The notes: generated by a model from the letters alone, not told the origin. Counted from the stretch's first letter, positions 35,304 to 46,416 are shown. The stretch: 64,000 nucleotides of DNA from 62-47 sp044463945 (GCA_044463945.1 JBIQLW010000012.1:27446-91445); one strand, 5' to 3'. Numbers and translations: made by a program.

Positions 35304-35391
35304 TCGTCATGGCCGGGCTGGTCCCGGCCATCCACGTCTTCATCCGTTGCAAGGAGACGTGGATGCCCGGCGTGAAGCCGGGCATGACGCA
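35304..35391. repeat. Family A variant (copy A6)
   Basis: Inverted ends CGTCATGGCCGGG-CTGGTCCCGGCCATCC and GGATGCCCGGC-GTGAA-GCCGGGCATGACG each form a hairpin. The inner pair ACGTCT...AGACGT also matches. It keeps the CGTCAT...ATGACG frame of family A with different stem sequences. It lies between pth and ychF. Confidence 0.75.
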
Positions 35392-35410
35392 GTCATATGC
35401 TGAGGACGAC

Positions 35411-36508
35411 ATGGGTTTCAAATGCGGCATCGTCGGACTGCCCAATGTCGGCAAGTCCACCCTGTTCAACGCGCTGACGGAAACGGCGGCGGCGCAGGCG
35501 GCGAACTATCCGTTCTGCACCATCGAGCCCAATGTCGGCGCGGTGGCGGTGCCGGACCCGCGGCTTGAGAAGCTCGCGGCGATCGCCAAGTCGCAGCAGA
35601 TCATCCCGACGCAACTGACGTTCGTGGATATCGCCGGGCTGGTGAAGGGCGCCTCGAAAGGCGAAGGGCTCGGCAACCAGTTCCTCGCCAACATCCGCGA
35701 GGTCGATGCGGTCGCGCATGTGGTGCGCTGCTTCGAGGATTCCGACATCACCCATGTCGAAGGCAAGATCGCGCCGCTGGCGGATATCGAAACCATCGAA
35801 ACCGAACTGATGCTGGCCGATCTGGAGAGCCTGGAGAAGCGCGTCGACAACCTCGCCAAGAAGGCCAAGGGCGGCGACAAGGATTCGAAGGAACAGCTCG
35901 ACCTCGTCGAGCGAGCGCTGAAGCTGCTGCGCGACGGCAAGCCGGCGCGCTTTCTTGAGCGCAAGCCGGAGGAGGAGCGCGCCTTCCGGATGCTCGGCCT
36001 GCTGTCGTCGAAGCCGGTGCTCTACGTCTGCAACGTCGAGGAGAGTGCCGCGGCGGACGGCAACGATTTCTCGCGGGCGGTGTTCGCGCACGCGGCGAAG
36101 GAGGGCGCGGTCGCCGTCGTCATCTCGGCGAAGATCGAATCCGAGATCGCGAGGCTATCGCGCGAGGAGCGCGCCGATTTCCTCGAAACGCTGGGGCTCA
36201 CCGAGGCCGGGCTCGACCGGCTGATCCGCGCCGGCTACGAACTGCTGCACCTCATCACCTACTTCACGGTGGGGCCGAAGGAGGCGCGCGCCTGGACCAT
36301 CACCAAGGGGACGAAGGCGCCCGCCGCCGCCGGCGTCATCCATACCGATTTCGAGAAGGGCTTCATCCGCGCCGAGACCATCGCCTATGACGACTACGTT
36401 TCGCTCGGCGGCGAAGCCGGCGCGCGCGACGCCGGCAAGCTGCGGCTTGAAGGCAAGGACTACGTCGTCGCCGACGGCGACGTCATGCACTTCCGTTTCA
36501 ACACCTGA
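35411..36508 (+). CDS. ychF: Redox-regulated ATPase/GTPase YchF (OLA1 family)
   Basis: The 365-residue translation-associated P-loop protein prefers ATP. Motifs: G1 GLPNVGKSTLFNAL, the conserved NYPFCTIEPNVG, G3 FVDIAGLVKGASKGEGLGN, and the altered G4 (YVCNVEES) that explains ATP preference. A central coiled coil follows the switch region, and a C-terminal TGS domain reads AWTITKGTKAPAAAGVIHTD. ATG 35411 is the family start; the frame is open to 35309, but that part is the repeat. Confidence 0.97.
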   Translation: MGFKCGIVGLPNVGKSTLFNALTETAAAQAANYPFCTIEPNVGAVAVPDPRLEKLAAIAKSQQIIPTQLTFVDIAGLVKGASKGEGLGNQFLANIREVDAVAHVVRCFEDSDITHVEGKIAPLADIETIETELMLADLESLEKRVDNLAKKAKGGDKDSKEQLDLVERALKLLRDGKPARFLERKPEEERAFRMLGLLSSKPVLYVCNVEESAAADGNDFSRAVFAHAAKEGAVAVVISAKIESEIARLSREERADFLETLGLTEAGLDRLIRAGYELLHLITYFTVGPKEARAWTITKGTKAPAAAGVIHTDFEKGFIRAETIAYDDYVSLGGEAGARDAGKLRLEGKDYVVADGDVMHFRFNT

Positions 36509-36550
36509 GCGTCGCGGATCACCGCTCTGGCGCGGATGCACAGTCTCGCG

Positions 36551-36670
36551 GCCGTCATGCTCCGCGAAGGCGGCGCATCCAGCATTTTCGTATAGAATCG
36601 GATTTCGCTCGCGCCCGCCCGGACGACTGGATCGTCCGCCTTCGCGGACGGTGACGCCTCGTTTTCGGTC
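36551..36670. repeat. Family A two-hairpin repeat (copy A7)
   Basis: The left hairpin (TGCTCCGC-GAAG-GCGGCGCA) is imperfect. The right hairpin is CGTCCGC-CTTC-GCGGACG, with GGTGACGCCTCGTTTTC. It lies between the convergent ychF and DUF4282 genes. Confidence 0.8.
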
Positions 36671-36713
36671 GACTCAGGACGCCGCCGTCGCGCAAGCCTC
36701 AGCCCATCAAGCG

Positions 36714-37013
36714 CTAGCGCCGCAGGCCCTGTTCGCGGATGGCGCCGAGGTGCTCGTTGATGCGGAAGATGATCAGCACGAACTCCGCCGCGATGCGCGA
36801 GAACACGATGCCGACGATGATCCCGGCCAGGCTGTAGAGCACGACGATGACGCCGCCGAACGGGCTCACCGCCATCGCCGCCAGTCCGGAGAACACGCCT
36901 GAAATGCCGAACAGGATAATCAGCGCGATCACCAGCCAGTAGAACGTCTTGATGATGCCCGGCGTGATGAAGCGATCCCACTGAAACAGATCCCGAAACT
37001 CGAACATCGTCAT
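36714..37013 (-). CDS. DUF4282 domain membrane protein
   Basis: The 99-residue protein has a short cytoplasmic start (MTMFEFRDLFQWDRFITPGI) and two membrane segments (FYWLVIALIILFGISGVFSG and GGVIVVLYSLAGIIVGIVFS), then a conserved end (RIAAEFVLIIFRINEHLGAI). This is the DUF4282 pattern. Function is unknown. ATG 37013 follows an AGGAG-like site (ACAGGAG on this strand); the frame is open farther upstream but without a better start. Confidence 0.82.
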   Translation of the reverse strand: MTMFEFRDLFQWDRFITPGIIKTFYWLVIALIILFGISGVFSGLAAMAVSPFGGVIVVLYSLAGIIVGIVFSRIAAEFVLIIFRINEHLGAIREQGLRR

Positions 37014-37285
37014 TCTCCTGTCAAATCGTGCGCGTCGCGGTCTTGCGGCGGCATTGCGCCTTTTGGTGCGAAGGGCCGTCGCCGCCGCAGCGCGCGGCGT
37101 CTCGTTCCGGCGGCGATGGAAACCAGCCTGGCCGAAGCGCCGCCGCTTGACGTTTTCCGGCGCAAATGCTGTCGGCTGAAGCCTCGAACGCGGGAGTGCG
37201 GCGCGATTGGGACTCGCGCCGTAAACGGGCTTGAGATTGCTGCAAATAGCGGCCACAATCAGGCATCTATCCGGCAACAAACAGC

Positions 37286-37744
37286 ATGACCCTGACATTC
37301 GAAGACTTTCCGCCCGGCCATTTCGGGACATTCGGGCCGCGCCACGTCACGCGGGACGAAATCATCGCCTTCGCCGCCGAGTACGATCCGCAGCCGATGC
37401 ACCTCGACGAGGAGGCGGCGAACCGCTCCATGCTGCGCGGCCTTTCGGGATCGGGATGGCACCTCTCGTCGCTGATGATGCGGATGCTGTTCGACGGCTT
37501 CCTGGAGCGGACGGCGTCGCTCGGCTCGCCGGGCGTCGACGAACTGCGCTGGCTGTCGCCGCTGCGTCCGGGCGACGACCTCACCCTCGATGTCGAGGTC
37601 AAGGAGGCGCGGGTCTCGCGCAGCCGGCCGGCCACCGGCATCGTGACCTTCGGGATTCGCGTGCGCAACGCCGCCGGTCAGGTGCTGCTGGAGGCGATCT
37701 CGCCGATCATCGTCAAGCGCCGCGACGCGACGGCCGGGGCTTAG
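37286..37744 (+). CDS. MaoC family hydratase-like protein (first of pair)
   Basis: The 152-residue hot-dog-fold protein carries the R-hydratase motif in altered form: FAAEYDPQPMHLDEEAANRS with the usual Asp and His of the catalytic dyad, then GLSGSGWHLSSLMMRM. Such proteins hydrate enoyl-CoA or act on related acyl groups. The next gene encodes a paralogue (shared PxxFGxF-type starts, DPQ-HLDEEA and SGWH) with a 9-base gap. The pair may form a pseudo-symmetric heterodimer, as for some two-gene MaoC systems; substrate unknown. Confidence 0.88.
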   Translation: MTLTFEDFPPGHFGTFGPRHVTRDEIIAFAAEYDPQPMHLDEEAANRSMLRGLSGSGWHLSSLMMRMLFDGFLERTASLGSPGVDELRWLSPLRPGDDLTLDVEVKEARVSRSRPATGIVTFGIRVRNAAGQVLLEAISPIIVKRRDATAGA

Positions 37745-37753
37745 GGACTGCGG

Positions 37754-38251
37754 ATGCATTTCTTTGAAGATATCGTCATCGGCCAGCGCCGCGAGCTGGG
37801 CTCGTTCACTTTCACCGCCGACAACATCAAGGCGTTCGCGCGCCAGTTCGATCCGCAACGCTTCCACCTCGACGAGGAGGCCGGCCGCAACTCGTTGTTC
37901 GGTGGCCTTGCCGCATCCGGCTGGCACGTCGCCTCGGTCTGCATGAAACTGCTGGTGGCCAAGGGCAAGGAAGAAGCCGCGGCGATGATCGCTGCCGGAG
38001 AGACGCCGGCGGTGGGAGGTCCTTCGCCCGGCTTCCGCGAGTTGAGATGGCTGAAGCCGGTGCTGGCCGGCGACACCATCACCTTCAGCAGCACCGTCGA
38101 GGCGGTGCGCGCGTCGGAGAAGCGGCCGGAATGGGGGATCGTTCAGGCCCGCAACATCGGCGTCAATCAGCGCGGCGAGACGGTGTATTCGTTTCTGGCG
38201 ACGGCATTCGTGCCGCGACGCGGCTCTTCTCAGCCGCCGGCGACATCGTAA
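37754..38251 (+). CDS. MaoC family hydratase-like protein (second of pair)
   Basis: The 165-residue paralogue of the preceding protein has the motif FARQFDPQRFHLDEEAGRNS, then FGGLAASGWHVASVCMKLLV. The N-terminus MHFFEDIVIGQRRELGSFTF is typical of MaoC-like dehydratases in this group. A ~15-residue insertion (KEEAAAMIAAGETPAVGGPS) separates it from its neighbour. It would bind acyl-CoA or a similar thioester. Confidence 0.9.
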   Translation: MHFFEDIVIGQRRELGSFTFTADNIKAFARQFDPQRFHLDEEAGRNSLFGGLAASGWHVASVCMKLLVAKGKEEAAAMIAAGETPAVGGPSPGFRELRWLKPVLAGDTITFSSTVEAVRASEKRPEWGIVQARNIGVNQRGETVYSFLATAFVPRRGSSQPPATS

Positions 38252-38319
38252 CGCCAGGCGGGGTAACGCGAGGCGGGCTCAACAGGTCCGGATCGGCGGC
38301 CGCGGCGTGGGCCGCCGGC

Positions 38320-38736
38320 TCACTCGTGCCGCAGGTTCTCGGCGGCCTTCTTCCACTGGGCGACGTTCTCGGAAATGATCCGCGTCGATTTCATGGCGGC
38401 CTGGCTGAGCTGGGCATAGCCGGAGATTTCGCGCTGCACGCGCTGACCTTCGGCGTGCAGCAGGTCGCGCAGACCCTCAAGCTCGGTAATCAGGCGCTCG
38501 ATCTCGGCGAGCGAGGTTCCCGCGACGCGCTGGATCAGCGAGTTGACGCTGTTGACGGTGGCTTCCGCGTTGCTGTCGAGCGGCGGCTCGGTGTTCGCGG
38601 CGCTGGCGCCCGGACGGCGCAGATAGGCGACGTCGTTGCGGACGAAATCGCGAATGCCGGCCTCGACCTCGGAGACGGCGGCCAGGTTGCTGTCGGTTTC
38701 GATGGATTCGGTCTTCTCAGGCGACGTAGCGTTCAT
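38320..38736 (-). CDS. Helical protein of unknown function, phasin-like
   Basis: The 138-residue protein is predicted to be almost wholly alpha-helical after a ~20-residue acidic lead. The C-terminal two-thirds (AEATVNSVNSLIQRVAGTSL, AEIERLITELEGLRDLLHAE, SGYAQLSQAAMKSTRIISEN) has heptad-like spacing resembling small phasin-family granule proteins, but the match is not decisive. It could equally be an uncharacterised coiled-coil protein. It converges on the MaoC pair across 68 bases. Confidence 0.72.
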   Translation of the reverse strand: MNATSPEKTESIETDSNLAAVSEVEAGIRDFVRNDVAYLRRPGASAANTEPPLDSNAEATVNSVNSLIQRVAGTSLAEIERLITELEGLRDLLHAEGQRVQREISGYAQLSQAAMKSTRIISENVAQWKKAAENLRHE

Positions 38737-38988
38737 CTGCCGTTCCCTTTCGCGTGACGCGAGCGCGGATGTCCCCGCACGATGACGCGGCCATCAATAC
38801 AGCCGATCTTGTCGGGATCGGGGCCGATCTGCGGCATGGATCGCTCATTCGCGGTTAAGACCGGGTTAAACCGCCCGGATTGGCCCCCGGCGCACCGGCG
38901 GCGGGGCTCCCGGTCCGGCCTGCGCGGTGCCCGGCAACCGTCAGGCGGGGCGGGGCGGGCAGGGGACGCGGCGGCGGTTGCGGGGCTC

Positions 38989-39022
38989 CAAAAACCGGTT
39001 CCCGCTTTTTTGGGACCATGCT
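38989..39022. repeat. Family C palindrome fragment (copy C2)
   Basis: AAAACCGGTTCCCGCTTTTT then TGGGACCATGCTC is the reverse complement of the family C core seen at 15387. It runs up to the stop codon of the SnoaL-like gene. Confidence 0.6.
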
Positions 39023-39475
39023 CTACCGCGCCATCGCGCCGTGGATGCTGATGGCGAAGTCGTCGGCGAGATCGCGCCCCAGGATCTGCTGCACCAGATC
39101 GAACGAATCGAAGAAGGCGCGGTGCTCGGCGATGAGTCCGTCGCGCAGGGTGAAGAATTCCGCGACGACGAACTGCACCACCCGGTCGTCGTTGCGCTTG
39201 GTCAGGGCGCAGCGCGTCATGGTCGCGACCCGGCCGTCCTCGGCGGCGACGAACAGCACCTCGTGCCGGCGCAGCGCGTAGCGCTGCTGCTGGATGGCGA
39301 TGGCTTCGGCGATCCAGGCCCGGCCGCGCTTGTGGCCGAGATGCGGGAACAGATCGACCGGCGCATAGGTGAGGGTGTCGATGTCGCTCTCGCAACGCGC
39401 CATCGCGCCCGCGGCGTCGCCGGCATAGAATGCCTGGAGAAAATCGAGGACGCATTGCTTGTTGTCGTTGGCCAT
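39023..39475 (-). CDS. SnoaL-like/NTF2-fold protein
   Basis: The 150-residue protein has the NTF2/ketosteroid-isomerase-like pattern: CVLDFLQAFYAGDAAGAMAR at the start, then CESDIDTLTYAPVDLFPHLG, and VVQFVVAEFFTLRDGLIAEH and RAFFDSFDLVQQILG near the end. SnoaL-like proteins act as cyclases, isomerases or simple binding folds; no function can be assigned. ATG 39475 has an AGG-type site upstream (GGGAGGCGCGT on this strand). Confidence 0.82.
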   Translation of the reverse strand: MANDNKQCVLDFLQAFYAGDAAGAMARCESDIDTLTYAPVDLFPHLGHKRGRAWIAEAIAIQQQRYALRRHEVLFVAAEDGRVATMTRCALTKRNDDRVVQFVVAEFFTLRDGLIAEHRAFFDSFDLVQQILGRDLADDFAISIHGAMAR

Positions 39476-39651
39476 ACGCGCCTCCCGAGATTGGCGATTG
39501 ATGGCATTGTCAACGGAACGGGCGGGCGCACAAGCGCGAGCGGCGCGAACGGTTGGCATCGCGTTGACGCCCCGGTTGCAATGCAACGCATCGGTTCGCC
39601 CCGCGCGCCGGTCGAATGCGCCGGTTGCGTCGCGGCGCGGCTACATATCCG

Positions 39652-40446
39652 TCAGGATATATCAGGCGCCTCGTCACCGAGAAGCGTCTCGATTTCCGAC
39701 GCGGCCTCGCCGAACGTCACGATCGAGGAGGGAAGACCGATCAGAACCAGCGGACAGGGATTTCCGACGCCGCGCCGGACCCGGTCCTGCAGCTTGCTCC
39801 AGTGCGTGGTCGCGGTGCCGAACTTGTCGGACGCGAACTGATCGGCCCAGGCGTCGCGGAAGGGAATCGGATTCCTGTCCCGGTTCACCCGCTTGAGAAC
39901 GTCGTTGATCTGGCGTCGCGTCGGATTGAGCCCGATCCGAACCATGTCGGCGTGCGAGTCGATTTTCTGATCTTCGGCGAAGCGCCGGATCAGATCGCGG
40001 ATCCCGTCTTGCAGATCGGCTCCGCGGGTAATGATGACGCCGAGCGAAATTCCACCATCGGCATGGAGGCGCTTGAAGTTTTCAAGATCCCGATCGAAAA
40101 ACGGATCCTTGTTATTCCATTCGATTTCCAGGGCGATGGTGCCGGCATCGAAGGTTTTGACGTGGTCGATCTCGTGCGACTGGGCTTCGCGCTCGATGCC
40201 GTCGATGATGCGCTGAACCTTGAAATTGTGCTTGAGCCAGCCGTGGGCGGCGAGCGCGTTGCGCAGGCGCTGCGTGCCCTTGGCCTCGCCGCCGCCGGAG
40301 CCAATGATTTCCTCGATGGGGATGGCGGAGCTCAGCAGCACGTCTTCAAGCTGCGCGGCCACCTCGGGGAAATCGACGCTCAGAATCGCCCGCGCGTGCG
40401 AGTAGAATTCGATCGCGAAGCCGCGCTGTGTCAGATGATCGAACAT
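39652..40446 (-). CDS. BglII/BstYI-family type II restriction endonuclease
   Basis: The 264-residue protein, taken from ATG 40446, resembles the BglII/BstYI endonuclease family: EFYSHARAILSVDFPEVAAQ at the N-terminus and HEIDHVKTFDAGTIALEIEW then NNKDPFFDRDLENFKRLHAD in the core. D100, E109 and N111 are spaced like the BglII active-site D-E-Q, with N in place of Q. BglII-type enzymes cut AGATCT and BstYI cuts RGATCY, so a GATC-centred target is likely but unproven. In-frame ATGs at 40536 and 40542 would add 30-32 residues. Codons are less GC-rich than in neighbours, suggesting transfer. The divergent neighbour is a methyltransferase. Confidence 0.82.
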   Translation of the reverse strand: MFDHLTQRGFAIEFYSHARAILSVDFPEVAAQLEDVLLSSAIPIEEIIGSGGGEAKGTQRLRNALAAHGWLKHNFKVQRIIDGIEREAQSHEIDHVKTFDAGTIALEIEWNNKDPFFDRDLENFKRLHADGGISLGVIITRGADLQDGIRDLIRRFAEDQKIDSHADMVRIGLNPTRRQINDVLKRVNRDRNPIPFRDAWADQFASDKFGTATTHWSKLQDRVRRGVGNPCPLVLIGLPSSIVTFGEAASEIETLLGDEAPDIS

Positions 40447-40530
40447 GCCGCCGTTCTGCCGTCCATGTTCTGTGTCCTTGAGCCTTGCGGGACCGGTTGC
40501 GGGAATTATCCACTGCGCATCTTGAGAACG

Positions 40531-40546
40531 TATCATGAACATGATA
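40531..40546. promoter_or_regulatory. Operator-like palindrome between the restriction and methyltransferase genes
   Basis: TATCATG-AA-CATGATA is a perfect 7-bp inverted repeat. It lies about 85 bases before the endonuclease ATG (40446) and about 60 bases before the methyltransferase ATG (40607). Position and symmetry suggest a binding site for a dimeric controller. No controller (C) gene is seen beside it. Confidence 0.45.
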
Positions 40547-40606
40547 TTCTGTGAAACAGGCGGCGCGTATATCGGTGGATATGCCTGATGTGGGGTGGAG
40601 TCGTCG

Positions 40607-41251
40607 ATGCTTTCGGCAGGAGAGGATTTGTTGCGCTTTGCCGAAGGTCGCCGCTTCGCGACCATTCTGGCGGATCCGCCGTGGCAGTTCACCAACAAGA
40701 CCGGCAAGGTGGCGCCCGAACACAAGCGGCTGTCGCGCTACGGCACCATGAAGCTCGATGAGATCAAGGCATTGCCGGTCGCGGAGATGTCCAGGCCGAC
40801 GTCCCATCTTTATCTGTGGTGCCCGAACGCCATGCTCCCCGATGGATTGGCGGTGATGCAGGCGTGGGGCTTCACTTACAAGTCCAACATCGTCTGGCAC
40901 AAGGTGCGCAAGGACGGCGGCTCGGACGGGCGCGGCGTCGGCTTCTACTTCCGCAACGTCACCGAACTGATCCTGTTCGGCGTGCGCGGCAAGAATGCGC
41001 GCACCCTGGCGCCGGGGCGGCGGCAGGTGAACCTGCTGGCGACGCGCAAGCGCGAGCACTCGCGCAAGCCGGACGAGCAATATGCGATCATCGAGGCGTG
41101 CTCGCCGGGGCCGTTCGTCGAACTGTTCGCGCGCGGCACGCGCAAGAACTGGACGACCTGGGGCAATCAGGCCGACGACGATTACAAGCCGACATGGAAG
41201 ACCTACGCGCATCATTCGCGGGCGGGGTTGCGCGTGGAGGCGGCGGAGTAG
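40607..41251 (+). CDS. MT-A70 family DNA adenine-N6 methyltransferase
   Basis: The 214-residue protein has the MT-A70 catalytic motif ATILADPPWQF (DPPW at residues 23-26), LYLWCPNAMLPDGLAVMQAW, WGFTYKSNIVWHKVRKDG and the AdoMet motif SPGPFVELFARGTRKNWTTW. It would methylate adenine, probably protecting sites of the divergent endonuclease. The bacterial M.MunI belongs to the same family. GGGGTGGAG at 40592-40600 makes ATG 40607 a better start than GTG 40595. It converges on uvrB, whose stop is only 5 bases away. Confidence 0.88.
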   Translation: MLSAGEDLLRFAEGRRFATILADPPWQFTNKTGKVAPEHKRLSRYGTMKLDEIKALPVAEMSRPTSHLYLWCPNAMLPDGLAVMQAWGFTYKSNIVWHKVRKDGGSDGRGVGFYFRNVTELILFGVRGKNARTLAPGRRQVNLLATRKREHSRKPDEQYAIIEACSPGPFVELFARGTRKNWTTWGNQADDDYKPTWKTYAHHSRAGLRVEAAE

Positions 41252-41255
41252 CAAC

Positions 41256-44342
<3,087 letters not shown>

Positions 44343-44403
44343 CGGCGGAATATGGGATGAGTCCGGTGGCGATGAAAGGGCGAAATGCCGGAGGAAACCC
44401 GCC

Positions 44404-44619
44404 ATGCGCAGTCGCCACAAAGACGATCCGGAAGATGAGACGTCGCGCAGCTATTGCGTGTTCGAGCGCGACCGCGACCTGCCGCGCCCGACGCCGTGGC
44501 GCCCGCTCACGGCCGAAGCAGCACCGCCGAGCCGCTTCGCGCGCGTCGTCGCGATCGGGATCGGCGTTGCGCTATTTTCCGTCGTGACGGCGTGGTGGTT
44601 TATCGTCCGCGCCGGCTAG
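44404..44619 (+). CDS. Small single-span membrane protein
   Basis: The 71-residue predicted protein has a charged start (MRSRHKDDPEDETSRSYCVF), an Arg/Pro-rich middle and one C-terminal membrane segment (VVAIGIGVALFSVVTAWWFI) ending VRAG. It begins 61 bases from the divergent uvrB start, with GGAGGAAA at 44391-44398 as a good ribosome site. No family is recognised. The membrane segment and ribosome site support a real gene. Confidence 0.6.
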   Translation: MRSRHKDDPEDETSRSYCVFERDRDLPRPTPWRPLTAEAAPPSRFARVVAIGIGVALFSVVTAWWFIVRAG

Positions 44620-44703
44620 AGAGTTTTCAGTTTTGATGGCGTCGTCCGCCGCCATGTGCGGACTTGATCCGCATCCGCGCATCGCTTTCTGGGGTGCGTG
44701 TCC

Positions 44704-44805
44704 AACACGAAAGCCGTCATACTCCGCGAAAGCGGAGTATCCAGTATTCCGTATCGGATCAATTTTCCCCCGCGCTCGATCTGATGACCGGATCGTCCGC
44801 CTGCG
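44704..44805. repeat. Family A two-hairpin repeat (copy A8), overlapping a gene end
   Basis: The left hairpin has the variant paired stem ATACTCCGC-GAAA-GCGGAGTAT. The right side (GACCGGATCGTCCGCCTGCG) lies inside the 3' end of the CWC gene. CACGAAAGCCGTCAT begins the copy. Confidence 0.75.
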
Positions 44806-44995
44806 CCGCCACCGCGCGCAGGCAGTCGCGGCACAGGCAATCCTCGAAGCCGGTTCCGGCGGTCGGCAGCGGCAGCTTTGCTGTTTCCTCGCCGCACCAG
44901 CAATCGCGCGACAGCGTGCAGACGAACGGCGCGCCGCAGCGCGCGCAGGCGAGGCGTCGGGGCGTTGCGGTGGCGGGCGGCGGAAGCTCGGTCAT
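44759..44995 (-). CDS. Cysteine-rich CWC protein
   Basis: The 78-residue protein has paired cysteines LACARCGAPFVC, a CWC tripeptide (RDCWCGEE) and a final DCLCRDCLR. This is the pattern of the cysteine-rich CWC family of small, probably metal-binding, bacterial proteins of unknown role. The final ~15 residues (AQADDPVIRSSAGEN) are encoded by family A repeat DNA (copy A8), so the original C-terminus has probably been replaced or extended by the repeat. ATG 44995. Confidence 0.8.
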   Translation of the reverse strand: MTELPPPATATPRRLACARCGAPFVCTLSRDCWCGEETAKLPLPTAGTGFEDCLCRDCLRAVAAQADDPVIRSSAGEN

Positions 44996-45037
44996 GGGGC
45001 GATGATCGCGCGGCGTGTGTCGGGATCGTGGCGGCGT

Positions 45038-45982
45038 TCAGGCGGGTTGCGTCAGCGCGTCGATCTCCGCCGTCTCCTCCGCCGTCAGTCGCCATGCGAT
45101 CGCCTTGACGTTGGCCTCGACCTGCTCGACGCGGGTGGCGCCGGCGATCACGCTGGCCACCTGCGGTCGCGCCGCCAGCCACGAGAACGCCAGTTCGAGC
45201 ATGGTGTGGCCGCGCGCCTCGGCGAACGCCTTCAGCTTGTCGACGATGGCTTCGTTGCGCGGCGTCACGTAACGCTCGCGCAGCGCCGGCATACTGGCGA
45301 AGCGGGTATCGGCGGGCGCCGCCGCGCCGCGCCGGTACTTGCCGGTCAGAAGGCCGCTCGCCAGCGGGAAGAACGGCAGCAGGCCGAGGTTGTAGTGCTG
45401 CGCCGCCGGCAGCAGGTCCTTCTCGATGCCGCGCACCAGCAAGCTGTATTCGTCCTGACAGGAGACGAAGCGCACGGTGCCCGCCGCCCGCGCGGTGTGC
45501 TCGGCCTCGGCGACGCGCCATGCCGGGAAGTTGGAATTGCCGATGTAGCGGACCTTGCCCTGCCGCACCAGGTCGTCGAGCGCGCGCAGCGTTTCCTCGA
45601 TCGGCGTCAGCGGGTCGAAGTCGTGCTGCTGATAGAGATCGATGTAATCGGTTTTCAGCCGCCGCAGGCTGTCCTCGACCGCCGCCATGATGTAGCGCCG
45701 CGACGCGCCCTGCCTGCCGCCGTCGTCGCTCATCGCCTTGGAGAACTTGGTCGCCAGCACGATGTCCTTGCGGCGCGGGCCGAGCACTTCGCCGAGCACC
45801 GTCTCGGAACCGCCGCGCCCGGCATAGATGTCGGCGGTGTCGAACAGCGTGATGCCGAGGTCGATCGCCTTGTGGATCACCTTGCGCGAGGTTTCCGGAT
45901 CGGTGCGCTGGCCGAAATTGTTGCAGCCGAGCCCGACCGCCGAGACGCGCAGGCCGGAGCCGCCGAGATTGCGAGTGTCCAT
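45038..45982 (-). CDS. Aldo/keto reductase
   Basis: The 314-residue NADPH-dependent oxidoreductase has the AKR catalytic residues: Asp and Tyr in LFDTADIYAGRGGSE, Lys in LATKFSKA and His in LYQQHDFDPLTP. IGNSNFPAWRVAEAEHTA and VIAGATRVEQVEANVKAI at the end are cofactor-binding segments. It is closest in pattern to bacterial AKR11/12-like general stress proteins. Substrate unknown. ATG 45982 is used; GTG 45988 would add two residues. Confidence 0.92.
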   Translation of the reverse strand: MDTRNLGGSGLRVSAVGLGCNNFGQRTDPETSRKVIHKAIDLGITLFDTADIYAGRGGSETVLGEVLGPRRKDIVLATKFSKAMSDDGGRQGASRRYIMAAVEDSLRRLKTDYIDLYQQHDFDPLTPIEETLRALDDLVRQGKVRYIGNSNFPAWRVAEAEHTARAAGTVRFVSCQDEYSLLVRGIEKDLLPAAQHYNLGLLPFFPLASGLLTGKYRRGAAAPADTRFASMPALRERYVTPRNEAIVDKLKAFAEARGHTMLELAFSWLAARPQVASVIAGATRVEQVEANVKAIAWRLTAEETAEIDALTQPA

Positions 45983-46092
45983 GGGCACGATCCTGCTGAC
46001 GGGAATGACGGGAGCGGCGGCGATTGTGCCGCCCGGCCGTCATCGCGGCAAGGCACCCCACGGCATGGGACCCATATCGGGCCGGCGAAGGC

Positions 46093-46263
46093 TCAGGCCG
46101 GCAGCGGCAGGTGCGGGTTGGCCGCCAGCAGCGTGAAGGTCATCATCAGGCACAGCGACACCGCGATCGCCAGCGAAGCGGCGACGGCGTGGATCAGTCC
46201 TGACGATGCGACCGGAGCGGGATCTTTCGCGAATCCGGGTCCGATGCCGCGCGACCGTGACAT
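46093..46263 (-). CDS. Small hydrophobic protein
   Basis: The 56-residue predicted protein has a basic start (MSRSRGIGPGF) and one strong membrane segment (VAASLAIAVSLCLMMTFTLL) ending AANPHLPLPA. AAGGAA on this strand lies six bases before ATG 46263, supporting translation. No family is recognised. Confidence 0.5.
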   Translation of the reverse strand: MSRSRGIGPGFAKDPAPVASSGLIHAVAASLAIAVSLCLMMTFTLLAANPHLPLPA

Positions 46264-46416
46264 GGCCATTTCCTTGTCTCGCGGGCGAATCACCCGCGAA
46301 GCGGAAACTGCCGATTCGGCACGGCAGGATTTGGGCGGCTTTCGCGCCGACCTTGGCGAAATCGCGGCGGGATCGTGGGTTTTGCCCGCAATCCTGCGCT
46401 CATGCCCCGCCCGCGC

